A DNA stretch of 64,000 nt from an uncultured Anaeromyxobacter sp. (GTDB taxonomy: Bacteria > Myxococcota > Myxococcia > Myxococcales > Anaeromyxobacteraceae). Of the stretch, positions 25,883-34,986 are shown piece by piece. Every line of letters starts with the position of its first letter. Position 1 is the stretch's first letter. The DNA lies in NCBI GenBank assembly GCA_903874275.1, contig CAIQRS010000146.1:1-64000 (forward strand), given 5' to 3'. Under the pieces are notes generated by a model that was given only the letters and a program-made list of their open reading frames with translations, was not told the DNA's origin and ran no database searches. A program made the translations under genes and the position numbers.

Positions 25883-27853
25883 ATGACACCCAAGCTTCGT
25901 CGCGCCCTCTTCGGCTCGCCCCGGGACATCAACGATCCGCGGACCTACCACAGCGTCTCCCTCATCGCGCTCCTCGCCTGGGTGGGACTGGGCGCCGACG
26001 GGCTCTCCTCGTCGGCCTACGGCCCCGACGAGCTCTACCGGGCCATCGGCGACCTGCACTTCCTCGCCCCGGCGCTGGCGCTCGCCACCGCCGGAACCGT
26101 GCTCCTCATCTCCGTCGCCTACTCACGGATCATCGAGCACTTCCCCTTCGGTGGCGGCGGGTACGTGGTGGCGACGCGGCTGCTCGGCTCCGGAGCCGGC
26201 CTCGTCTCCGGCTCCGCGCTGCTCGTGGACTACGTCCTCACCATCTCGGTGTCGATCGCCGCCGGGGGGGAGGCCATCTGGAGCTTCCTCCCTCCCCACC
26301 TCGCGGCCTGGAAGGTGCCGGCAGAGGCGGCGGCCATTGTCCTGCTCGTGGTCCTCAACCTGCGGGGGGTGAAGGAGTCGGTGAGCGTCCTGGCCCCGAT
26401 CTTCCTGGCATTCCTCGTCACCCACGCCATCCTGATCTTCGGAGGGGTGGGCAGCCACCTCGGCGAGGCCCCCGCCATCGCCACCGAGCTCGCGCAGCAG
26501 GGGCGGACAGCGGTGGGCACGATGGGGTGGACGGCCATCGCCGGGGTCTTCATCTACGCCTACTCGATGGGCGCCGGCACCTACACCGGGATCGAGGCGG
26601 TCTCGAACGGCCTCCAGATCATGCGCGAGCCGCGGGTGGCCACGGCGAAGCGGACCATGGTCTACATGGCCGTGTCACTCTCGGTGACCGCGGGCGGCAT
26701 CCTGCTCGCCTACCTCCTCTTCCGGGTCGCGCCCGTGGAGGGGAAGACGATGAACGCGGTGCTCCTCGAGAACTTCGCCGGGCAGTGGAGCGCGGGCGGC
26801 CTTCCGGTGGGGCGATGGTTCGTCACCGGGACCCTCGTCATCGAGGCGGCGCTCCTCTTCGTGGCGGCGCAGGCGGGATTCCTCGACGGGCCGCGCGTGA
26901 TGTCCAACATGGCCATCGACAGCTGGCTGCCCCACCGCTTCGCCTCCCTCTCCGACCGGCTGGTCACGCAGTCGGGGGTGCTCCTCATGGGAGGGGCCAG
27001 CCTGGCCACGCTGGTCTTCACCGGGGGTCACCTGGACCAGCTCGTCACCATGTACTCGATCAACGTCTTCGTGACCTTCTCGCTCTCCCAGGCGGCCATG
27101 CTCCGCTTCCAGTGGACCCACCGGGAGCGCCACCGGGCCCGCGATCTCGCCATCCACGGGCTCGCCTTCCTGGTCTGCGCCGGGATCCTCGTGGGCATCG
27201 TGTCGCAGAAGTTCCTCGCCGGTGGATGGGTGACCCTGGTCGTCACCGGGGCCGTGGTCGCGCTCTGCTTCCGGATCCGCCGCCACTACCTGGAGGTTCA
27301 GATCCACCTCCGGCGGCTCAACGCGGTCATGGCGGCGCTTCCGGCCGCCCCGTCCGGGCCCGTCCGCCCGCTGGACCCGAAGGCCCCGACGGCGGTGATG
27401 CTGGTGGGATCCTACGCCGGCCTGGGCGTCCACGCGCTGCTCACCGTTCAGCGCCTCTTCCCGAACCACTTCAAGAACGTGATCTTCCTCTCCGTGGGGG
27501 TCATCGACGCCGCAGCCATGAAGGGGGTGGAGGAGGTGGAGCGGGTCCGGGAGCGCACCGAGGGCGCGCTGAAGCAGTACGTGGACCTGGCCCACCGGCT
27601 GGGCATCGCCGCGGACTACCGCATCGCCGTGGCCACCGAGGCGCTCCCCGAGGCCGAGCGCCTGGCCATCGAGGTGAACCGCGAGTTCCCCCGCTCGGTC
27701 TTCTTCGCGGGCAAGCTCATCTTCAAGGTGGAGCGCTTCTACCAGCGGCTCCTCCACAACGAGACGGCCTACGCGCTCCAGCGGCGCCTGCAGTTCGCCG
27801 GGATGAACGCCATGGTGCTCCCGGTGCGGGTGACGCTGGACGAGGGGGCGTGA
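25883..27853 (+). CDS. APC-superfamily permease, KimA-like (possible K+ transporter)
   Basis: LLAWVGLGADGLSSSAYGPDELYRAIG, FGGGGYVVATRLLGSGAGLVSGSALLVDYVLTISVSIAAGGEAI; ~12 TM plus C-terminal soluble domain. Confidence 0.8.
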   Translation: MTPKLRRALFGSPRDINDPRTYHSVSLIALLAWVGLGADGLSSSAYGPDELYRAIGDLHFLAPALALATAGTVLLISVAYSRIIEHFPFGGGGYVVATRLLGSGAGLVSGSALLVDYVLTISVSIAAGGEAIWSFLPPHLAAWKVPAEAAAIVLLVVLNLRGVKESVSVLAPIFLAFLVTHAILIFGGVGSHLGEAPAIATELAQQGRTAVGTMGWTAIAGVFIYAYSMGAGTYTGIEAVSNGLQIMREPRVATAKRTMVYMAVSLSVTAGGILLAYLLFRVAPVEGKTMNAVLLENFAGQWSAGGLPVGRWFVTGTLVIEAALLFVAAQAGFLDGPRVMSNMAIDSWLPHRFASLSDRLVTQSGVLLMGGASLATLVFTGGHLDQLVTMYSINVFVTFSLSQAAMLRFQWTHRERHRARDLAIHGLAFLVCAGILVGIVSQKFLAGGWVTLVVTGAVVALCFRIRRHYLEVQIHLRRLNAVMAALPAAPSGPVRPLDPKAPTAVMLVGSYAGLGVHALLTVQRLFPNHFKNVIFLSVGVIDAAAMKGVEEVERVRERTEGALKQYVDLAHRLGIAADYRIAVATEALPEAERLAIEVNREFPRSVFFAGKLIFKVERFYQRLLHNETAYALQRRLQFAGMNAMVLPVRVTLDEGA

Positions 27854-27859
27854 GGTTCA

Positions 27860-28576
27860 CTAACGGTGAATCGCGGACCGCGGCCCGTCGGCCAGCCGGT
27901 AGCCCACGCCCGGCTCGGTGAGGAGGAGGCGCGGCCGGGACGGATCGGCCTCCAGCTTCTTGCGCAGCTCGGCCATGTAGACCCGGACGTAGTGGGATTG
28001 CGTGGCGGCGTTGGGGCCCCACACCTCGCGCAGGATCTGGGCGTGGGTGAGCACCTTGCCGGCGTGGCTCGCCAGGAAGGTGAGCAGGCGCCACTCGATG
28101 GGGGTGAGGCGCACGGCGCGCCCGTCCACCGTGACCTCCCGTCGCTCCAGGTCCATCCGGAGCGGGCCCGCCTCGAGGATCGGGCTCCCCGGAGCGGCGC
28201 CGGCCCGGGCGTGGCGCAGGGCCACCCGGAGGCGGGCCAGGAGCTCCTTGGTTCCGAAGGGCTTCGGCAGGTAGTCGTCGGCGCCGGCGTCGAGCGCGGC
28301 CACCTTCTCCTCCTCGCGCCCCCGCGCCGAGAGCACGATCACCGGGACCGAGGACCACTCGCGCACGCGCCGCACCAGGTCGAGCCCATCGCCGTCGGGG
28401 AGCCCCAGGTCGAGGAGGATCGCGTCGGGGTGCTCGGCCGCCGCCTCGCGCAGGCCGTCGGCGACGGTCCAGGCCTCCCGGACCCGGTATCCCTCCGCGC
28501 CCAGCGAGGCGCGCAGGAACCGGCGCATCTGGGGCTCGTCCTCCACGACCAGCACGAGGTCCTTGGCGTCGTCCAC
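27860..28576 (-). CDS. KdpE-like response regulator
   Basis: LVVEDEPQMRRFLRASLGAEGYRV, LPKPFGTKELLARLRVALRH, LTPIEWRLLTFLASHAGKVLTHAQILREVWGP. Confidence 0.88.
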   Translation of the reverse strand: MDDAKDLVLVVEDEPQMRRFLRASLGAEGYRVREAWTVADGLREAAAEHPDAILLDLGLPDGDGLDLVRRVREWSSVPVIVLSARGREEEKVAALDAGADDYLPKPFGTKELLARLRVALRHARAGAAPGSPILEAGPLRMDLERREVTVDGRAVRLTPIEWRLLTFLASHAGKVLTHAQILREVWGPNAATQSHYVRVYMAELRKKLEADPSRPRLLLTEPGVGYRLADGPRSAIHR

Positions 28577-28586
28577 GGATTGTCCT

Positions 28587-29687
28587 TTACCGGGTTCCGC
28601 CCGGATCGCCATCCGGCTCGGGTGGGACGGTGGGGGAGGCGCCGCCGCCGGGGAGGAGGAGCCGGAACGACGCCCCGCCCCCGGTCCGGGCGGTGGCCCG
28701 CAGAGTCCCGCCATGCACCTCCGCGATGGCCCGGGCGATGGCGAGCCCCAGCCCCGCCCCCTGGCCGGTGGCACGCCCGCCCCGGTGGAAGCGCTCGAAG
28801 ACGCGCTCCTCGTCGCCAGCCGGGATCCCCGGCCCACCGTCGGAGACCTCGAGGTGGAGCCCGGCCGGTCCGCCGCTGGCCCGGACCAGGACCTCGGTCC
28901 CGGGCGGCGTGTGGCGCGCCGCGTTCTCGAGCAGGTTCACCAGGAGTTGTTCCACCAGGACCGGGTCCACCGAGACGAGCTCCGGCGCCGCCGGGATCTC
29001 GGTCCGGACGCGGTGCCGGGAGAGCAGGGTCTCCGTCCGCGACAGGGCCGCGCCGACCAGCTCGTCCACCGGGACCCACTCCCGCCGCGCCACGACCGCG
29101 CCGGCGGCGAGCCGGGTCATGTCGAGGAGGTTCTTCACCATCCGCTCCATCCGCTCGGACTCGTCGCAGATGGCCTCGACGAGCTCGCGCCGGGTGCCCT
29201 CGTCCACGACCTGGTCGCGCAGCGTGGTGGCCGCCCCGGTGATGGCGGCCAGCGGCGTGCGCAGGTCGTGGGAGACCGAGGAGAGCAGGGTGCCCCGCAG
29301 CGCCTCCGACTCGGCGCGCACCGCGGCGTCGCGGGCCCGGTCGGCCAGCGAGCTCACCAGCAGGCCGATGCCGAACATCATGCCGAAGGTGAAGAGGTAC
29401 CGGAGATCGGCCACGTCCAGGGTGTGGACGGGAGGGACGAAGAACCAGTCGTAGGCCAGCACGCCCACGGCCGCCGAGGCGACGGCCGGTCCGCGTCCCA
29501 GGTAGACCGCCGAGACCAGGACCGCGACCACGTAGAGCATCTCGAGGTCCGGCACGTCGAGCACCGCGCGACCGGCCGCGCCGATGGCGGTGGTCCCGAC
29601 GACGAGCGCCACCGCCCCGGCGTAGGCGGCCCAGCCTGATCGGCGCCGGTGGCGGCCCCGGGTCACGGTCGTGGAGGGTCGGATCAC
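28587..29687 (-). CDS. KdpD-type sensor kinase lacking the N-terminal KdpD/Usp domains
   Basis: DUF4118-like TM region (AVASAAVGVLAYDWFFVPPVHTLDVAD), SSVSHDLRTPLAAITGAATTL, LLVNLLENAARHTPPG, GAGLGLAIARAIAEVHGG. Confidence 0.88.
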   Translation of the reverse strand: MIRPSTTVTRGRHRRRSGWAAYAGAVALVVGTTAIGAAGRAVLDVPDLEMLYVVAVLVSAVYLGRGPAVASAAVGVLAYDWFFVPPVHTLDVADLRYLFTFGMMFGIGLLVSSLADRARDAAVRAESEALRGTLLSSVSHDLRTPLAAITGAATTLRDQVVDEGTRRELVEAICDESERMERMVKNLLDMTRLAAGAVVARREWVPVDELVGAALSRTETLLSRHRVRTEIPAAPELVSVDPVLVEQLLVNLLENAARHTPPGTEVLVRASGGPAGLHLEVSDGGPGIPAGDEERVFERFHRGGRATGQGAGLGLAIARAIAEVHGGTLRATARTGGGASFRLLLPGGGASPTVPPEPDGDPGGTR

Positions 29688-29731
29688 CCGGACATGAGAC
29701 TCCGTGCCCCGCGCCAGTCAAGGAAGGGTTC

Positions 29732-31231
29732 CTACAACCCGCCCGAGACGGAGAGCGCCCGGAGGGTGGCGGTCTTCTTGTTCTGGTGCGACTCCATCCG
29801 GCGCAGGATGCCGTCGAGGAGGGCGATGGCGTCGAGGATGTGCGGCCCCTTGTTCAGCATGACGCACTCGGCGCGCTCCGCCATGGCCGCGTCGGTGATC
29901 TCGGCACGCGTGGGGAGTCCCTTGCGGGCGAGACGGTCGAGGACCTGGGTCGCCCAGATGACCGGGACGTGCGCCGCCTCGCAGAGCCAGAGAATCTCCT
30001 CCTGGACCTCGGCGAGCCGCTCGTATCCGCACTCGACCGCCATGTCGCCGCGCGCGATGAGGACGCCGAAGGGGCGCGTCTCCACGCCCTGGAGGAGGAG
30101 GCGCGGCAGGTTGGAGAAGCCCCGCCGGGTCTCGATCTTGAGGACCAGGCCGAGACGGTCGGCGCCGAGGCGGCGGAGCTCGGCGTCGAGCTCGGCGACG
30201 TCGCCCGGCCGCTCGGCGAACGAGAGGGCGACGATGTCGGCGAGCCGCGCGACCGACTGGAGATCGGTCCGGTCCTTGGGGGTGAGGGCCGGCAGGTCGA
30301 GGTGGCTGTCGGGGAGGTTGATTCCCCGATCGGCGCGGACGGCGGAGCCCCCCGGCCTGGCCTGCGTGATGCGGACCCGGGCGGCCAGGTGGTCGACCGA
30401 CTCGATCCGGCCGCCGATCTTTCCGTCGTCGATGAAGAGGCGATCGCCCGGCTCGATCTGGTCGAGCACCTGGGGGAGCGAGCAGGCGACGTGCGCCGGG
30501 GTCGGCTCGCCGTCCGGGCAGACCCCGGAAGGAGCCCCCGGCTCTCCAGCGCGGGTCACGAGCAGGATGTCGCCCGGCCGGACCACGATCTCCCCGTCGC
30601 AAGGGCCGGTGCGCAGCTTGGGCCCCCCCAGGTCCATCTGGACGAAGCACGGCTGGCCGACCGCCTCCGCCGCGTCGCGAACGGTGGCCACCATCCGTCC
30701 CCAGGCGTCGGCGTCGTCGTGGGCGCAGTTGATCCGCGCCACGTTCATCCCGCGCTCGACGAGGGAGCGGACGAGGAGGATGTCTCCCGCCACCTCGCCG
30801 GGCAGCGTGACCATGATGCGGACGCGGCGGCCGAGCGGCACGGGGCCCAGGAGCGCGCTGGTGTTGCGGGCGAGGAGCGCGGCGCCGGCGTCGAACCCGG
30901 GAGCCTCCCTGGAGCAGGGCCAGGGCTCCAGGCTGCCGGTCAACGCCCCCAGCGCGTGCAGGACGACGTCGACGGCGTAGAGGGCATGCGACTCGGCGCG
31001 GCCCAGGGAGGAGAGCCCGAGGCGGGCCAGGTCCTCCTGGAGTGGCCGGAGGTCCTGGCCCCGCAGCGCGAGGTAGTGGAGGAAGTTGCGGACGCTCGGG
31101 GCGCGATCCGGGGCCCGACCGGACAGGAGAGCAGAGTGGCGCTGCTCGGCGACGAGGAGATCGCAACGGAGGGCCCGGAGCTGCTCGGCGCAGCGTCTGG
31201 CCAGGAGGTGGGCCTCGGTATCGGAGAGCAT
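29732..31231 (-). CDS. Pyruvate kinase with ~140-residue N-terminal extension
   Basis: IMVTLPGEVAGD, GMNVARINCAHDD, QMDLGGPKLRTG, KIETRRGFSNLP, GVLIARGDMAVE, VPVIWATQVLDRLARKGLPTRAEITDAAMAERAECVMLNKGPHI. Confidence 0.88.
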   Translation of the reverse strand: MLSDTEAHLLARRCAEQLRALRCDLLVAEQRHSALLSGRAPDRAPSVRNFLHYLALRGQDLRPLQEDLARLGLSSLGRAESHALYAVDVVLHALGALTGSLEPWPCSREAPGFDAGAALLARNTSALLGPVPLGRRVRIMVTLPGEVAGDILLVRSLVERGMNVARINCAHDDADAWGRMVATVRDAAEAVGQPCFVQMDLGGPKLRTGPCDGEIVVRPGDILLVTRAGEPGAPSGVCPDGEPTPAHVACSLPQVLDQIEPGDRLFIDDGKIGGRIESVDHLAARVRITQARPGGSAVRADRGINLPDSHLDLPALTPKDRTDLQSVARLADIVALSFAERPGDVAELDAELRRLGADRLGLVLKIETRRGFSNLPRLLLQGVETRPFGVLIARGDMAVECGYERLAEVQEEILWLCEAAHVPVIWATQVLDRLARKGLPTRAEITDAAMAERAECVMLNKGPHILDAIALLDGILRRMESHQNKKTATLRALSVSGGL

Positions 31232-31337
31232 CGGCGATCCCTTATCCCGCCCGTGTGTCGTCCTCGTGGCGGGCGAGGCCGCCGGACGACGACCGCCCCG
31301 GGGCGCCCCGGGCGGCCGTCGCGCGACGTTCCGTTCG

Positions 31338-32888
31338 CTACTCGTCCTGCGCCTCTCCGCCGCGGTGGCCGCGGGGAGCCGAGCGGGGCGCCGACAGCGT
31401 GAACCGGTCGAAGACGGAGCCCACCGACATCGGGAAGGAGACCTTCGCCAGGTGGTCGCGGCAGGCCTGGACCCGGTCCGCGCCCCAGCTGGGCTCGACG
31501 TCGGGGCCGCTCGCGACGAAGGCCTCGGCGGTCATCCCCCGCCGCGGGTCGGTCGAGACCACGACGAAGGACCGGAAGCAGTTCTCCTCGAAGTCCGGGG
31601 CGATGCCCAGGTTCGGGGAGACCGGCGGATCGGCTGGCGACCAGTAGTTCGTCCCCAGGGAGGCGGCCTCGATGTAGTGGACGCCCTTCACCGCGTAGCG
31701 CTCGTAGACGTGCGAGTGGCCGAAGCTCACGCCGTTCACGCCGTAGTACTGGTAGAGGGGCATGAGGTCGAGGGTCAGGTCGTCACGCGGGTAGGTCACC
31801 TTCCCGGCGGCGTCGATCACGGGCTGGGTGAACGGAACGGCGACGTCGCTGCGCCGGTTCAGCATGTGCCAGTGCTGCGTCACCCAGATGTAGCGGCCGG
31901 CGCCGTGGGCCCGGGCCAGGTCGAAGGCCAGCCAGTCGTGCTGCGGGCTGCCCGCCTGGATGCCGTCGAGCAGCAGCCAGCCCGGTGGGTCGTAGGCGTC
32001 CCACCCGAAGGCGCGGAAGAGCGAGAGCGACGCGACGTGGACGTCGCCGAAGTCGGCCCCGTACCAGTGCTTCCCGCCGGCGTAGGGCTGCTGCTCGGGG
32101 TAGAGCGGCCGGAAGAGCTGCTCGTAGATGCCGAGGGAGATCTCCCGGAGGTCCACGAGGTCCTTCCGCGACAGGCGCTCCTGGCCGTCCACCTCGTGGT
32201 TGCCGGGAGCCGGGTAGATGGGGGTGTACTGCAGGAGGCGCGCCCCGTCGGTGGTCTGCTGCATCTCCTCGAACCAGCGCAGCCCGTCGGGGTTGTTCGC
32301 GACCCCCCTGGTCTTGAACCACTCGTCGGCCTTGTACGGGGTGTTCTGGAGATCTCCGCTGTAAACGATGAAGTCCGCCCCCTGCTTGCCGGCGAGCACC
32401 AGCGTGGCCGGTCCCTGGCTCTTCAGCTGGAGGTCGGAGAGGAGGAGGAACTTCACCGGCTCACCGCGGCGCGGGGCGGTCCGGAAGTCGTAGCCGGCGC
32501 CGACGAAGCGCCCGGCGGGTGTCTCGGTGACCACCCGGTAAAAGTAGCGGGTGCCCGGCTCGAGGTCGTCGAGGTGAGCCACCTGCTGGTAGGCCCGGAA
32601 CGGGACCGGGTAGGAGCGGGAGACCGCGTCCCACTGCCGGAGGCCGGTGATCTCGTGGGTGCGCGTCTCGGCGACGCGACCGTAGGTGGGGCCGAGCCCG
32701 TACTCCACCCAGGAACGGGTCCCTGGCTCGGAGGTGAGCCAGAGGACGTTCATGGACCGGGACGGGCGCGGGGCCACCAGGTACGGCTCGGTGTACGTCA
32801 CCGGCCAGTGGAGCGGCGTGGCCGCCAGGGTGGGCGCAGCTGCCGCGAGGGCCGCGGCTGCCAGGATGGTGGAGAGGATTCGCTTCAT
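31338..32888 (-). CDS. Purple-acid-phosphatase-like secreted metallophosphoesterase
   Basis: Signal peptide MKRILSTILAAAALAAAAPTLA; FnIII-like N-domain; LLLSDLQ, YSGDLQNTPY, APGNHEVDG, VTQHWH, FGHSHVYER. Confidence 0.88.
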   Translation of the reverse strand: MKRILSTILAAAALAAAAPTLAATPLHWPVTYTEPYLVAPRPSRSMNVLWLTSEPGTRSWVEYGLGPTYGRVAETRTHEITGLRQWDAVSRSYPVPFRAYQQVAHLDDLEPGTRYFYRVVTETPAGRFVGAGYDFRTAPRRGEPVKFLLLSDLQLKSQGPATLVLAGKQGADFIVYSGDLQNTPYKADEWFKTRGVANNPDGLRWFEEMQQTTDGARLLQYTPIYPAPGNHEVDGQERLSRKDLVDLREISLGIYEQLFRPLYPEQQPYAGGKHWYGADFGDVHVASLSLFRAFGWDAYDPPGWLLLDGIQAGSPQHDWLAFDLARAHGAGRYIWVTQHWHMLNRRSDVAVPFTQPVIDAAGKVTYPRDDLTLDLMPLYQYYGVNGVSFGHSHVYERYAVKGVHYIEAASLGTNYWSPADPPVSPNLGIAPDFEENCFRSFVVVSTDPRRGMTAEAFVASGPDVEPSWGADRVQACRDHLAKVSFPMSVGSVFDRFTLSAPRSAPRGHRGGEAQDE

Positions 32889-33119
32889 GTGCAGACCTCC
32901 GGAATGGCGCGCCCGGGAGGGAGCGCGCCGGGGATGGGTGTTGCTACGGGTGAAGGTCGCATCCTCGTCGCCGAAGGTGGCGCGCGACGTCCGGAGTCGC
33001 AAACAGTTCGTGTCGCTCCCCCGGTCCGTCGGTCAATTGTTACCGTGGGTGAAGTAGACCGGGAACATCCATGAATGAACCCTCATCCGTATCCCCGCCG
33101 CCGCAGATCGGCCACGGAG

Positions 33120-33141
33120 CGTCACGTACACTTCACCGCCG
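33120..33141 (+). promoter_or_regulatory. Pho-box-like CGTCACG-TACA-CTTCACC
   Basis: Same layout as at 11413, upstream of alkaline phosphatase 2. Confidence 0.6.
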
Positions 33142-33223
33142 TCGGGCCCGGGCCCGCCTAGGGTTGCGCTCCAACCAAGCGGCGGCATCCAACGACTGCC
33201 GCACCAATCCGGGGGTAATCACA

Positions 33224-34423
33224 ATGAGTGAAATCAGCGGCAGGTTCCTGGCAGGGATTCACTGGCGGCGGCTGGCGGCGGTCTCGGCGATCGTCCTCGC
33301 GTCGGCGTGCGCCTTCACGGCGCGGGCCCAGGGGGCCGGCGAAGGCAAGGCCCGGAACATCATCGTCATGGTCCCGGACGGCATGGGGCTCGCCGACGTC
33401 ACCGCCACCCGCATCCACCGGCACGGCCTGGACGGGATGCTGAGCTTCGAGACCCTGGAGCACATCGGCTACCAGAAGACCTACTCGGCCAACAGCGTCA
33501 TCACCGACTCCGCCCCGGCCGCCTCCGCCTGGGCCTGCGGCGAGAAGTTCAACAACGGCGAGATCTGCTTCCACGGCGACGGCCGTCCCTTCAAGCCCAG
33601 CATCCTCGAGCTGGCGAAGAAGCAGGGGAAGGCCACCGGCCTGGTGGCCACCTCCACCATCACCCACGCCACGCCGGCCTCCTTCGGCGCCCACGTGGTC
33701 AACCGCAACTGCGAGAACGAGATCGCCCGCCAGTACATCCAGGTGACCCGTCCCGACGTGATCCTCGGCAGCGGAGTGAGCAAGTTCCGGTCGGTGGCGG
33801 CCGACGCCTGCGGGGCGGTGGGCGACCTCATCCCCGAGGCGCAGGCAAAGGGCTACGCCGTGGCCTACGACAAGGCCGGGATGGACGCCGCGGTCGCCGG
33901 CGGCGGCCGCAAGATCCTCGGCCTCTTCGGCAACGGCGGGACGGTCCCCGAGTACCTCCGCACGCCGGCCACCACCGAGCCGCACCTCCCGGAGATGACC
34001 ACGGCGGCCCTGGAGGTCCTCGGCAAGAGCCGGCACGGCTTCTTCCTCATGGTGGAAGGCTCCCAGGTCGACTGGGCCAACCACGCCAAGGACTACCCCT
34101 ACCAGCTGGGCGAGATGCTCGCCTTCGACGACGCCGTGAAGGTCGTCCGCGCCTGGATCGACGCCGACGGGGACCGCAGGGAGAACACCCTGCTCATCGT
34201 CGTCGCCGACCACGACACCGGCGGCTTCGCCATCAACGGCCCGCAGTCGGCGCTGCTCCAGGCGGGCGGCACGGTCGAGGCGGGCTGGACGACCGGGAAC
34301 CACACCGGGGTCGATACGCTCATCTGGAGCGCGGGCCCCGGCAGCAAGGCGCTGACGCGCGCCATCGACAACACCGAGATCTACGGGGTCATGGTCAAGG
34401 CCCTGGGCGACGCGAAGGAATAG
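33224..34423 (+). CDS. Alkaline phosphatase (PhoA family), copy 2
   Basis: Highly similar to the 11514-12716 product over its length (NSVITDSAPAASAWACGEKFNNGEICFHGDGR...). Confidence 0.95.
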   Translation: MSEISGRFLAGIHWRRLAAVSAIVLASACAFTARAQGAGEGKARNIIVMVPDGMGLADVTATRIHRHGLDGMLSFETLEHIGYQKTYSANSVITDSAPAASAWACGEKFNNGEICFHGDGRPFKPSILELAKKQGKATGLVATSTITHATPASFGAHVVNRNCENEIARQYIQVTRPDVILGSGVSKFRSVAADACGAVGDLIPEAQAKGYAVAYDKAGMDAAVAGGGRKILGLFGNGGTVPEYLRTPATTEPHLPEMTTAALEVLGKSRHGFFLMVEGSQVDWANHAKDYPYQLGEMLAFDDAVKVVRAWIDADGDRRENTLLIVVADHDTGGFAINGPQSALLQAGGTVEAGWTTGNHTGVDTLIWSAGPGSKALTRAIDNTEIYGVMVKALGDAKE

Positions 34424-34442
34424 CAGCGGCGTCCCGGCGGAC

Positions 34443-34480
34443 CGAGGGGGACCCCGGACGGGTGTCCGGCGGTCCCCTTC
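34443..34480. terminator. GC-rich hairpin after alkaline phosphatase 2
   Basis: CGAGGGGGACCCCGGAC..GTCCGGCGGTCCCCTTCG, similar to the one after copy 1. Confidence 0.55.
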
Positions 34481-34483
34481 GCC

Positions 34484-34506
34484 GTGAATCGTCGCCGGAC
34501 CGACCC
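34484..34506 (+). promoter_or_regulatory. Shared upstream motif GAATCGTCGCCGGACCG
   Basis: Upstream of VDGVL copy D; same block as upstream of other family members. Confidence 0.5.
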
Positions 34507-34554
34507 GGAACGGCCTGGCCGGGTCGGGCAGGATCCGGTCACGGGGAGGCGCGG

Positions 34555-34791
34555 ATGAGCAACATCTTCATCGTCGGAGACCAGGTGTTCAACGTCTTCG
34601 AAGGCGGATCGGGCTGGCGGATCTCGGTGAACGGGGTCCTCATGGAAGAATCGTACCTGACCCGGAGCGACGCCTGGATGGCCGGCGTCGCCGAGGTGGA
34701 CCGGCTGGCGCGTCACTTCGCCGGACCACGGGAGGAGGGGGACGGCGCCCCGCGAGACGACCGTGGGCGCGACGTATCTCACCCGGAGTGA
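34555..34791 (+). CDS. Small uncharacterised protein (VDGVL family, copy D)
   Basis: MSNIFIVGDQVFNVFEGGSGWRISVNGVLMEESYLTRSDAWMAGVAEVDRLARHF. Confidence 0.8.
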   Translation: MSNIFIVGDQVFNVFEGGSGWRISVNGVLMEESYLTRSDAWMAGVAEVDRLARHFAGPREEGDGAPRDDRGRDVSHPE

Positions 34792-34986
34792 CAGGCGAAG
34801 ACGGCCGCGGGCAAGCTGTCACCGGAACGGCGAGGAGCGGACCCGGACCGTCCCCGGGATCGCAACACGGCGTCGGTAGTGTCCAGACGCGTCCCGCTCC
34901 GGGGCGCCGGACCCTGCGATGGATCTCCTGCCGCCCTTCGCCGGTGAACCGCCCTCCCGCCCGCGGCAGGACCGACGGAGAACCAA

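Noticed and set aside
32733-33224. Dedicated Pho box for the purple acid phosphatase (TGTTACCGTGGGTGAAG at ~33039)
   Set aside because: 11-bp repeat is visible on the minus strand but ~150 bp from the start and weak; not listed as a feature.
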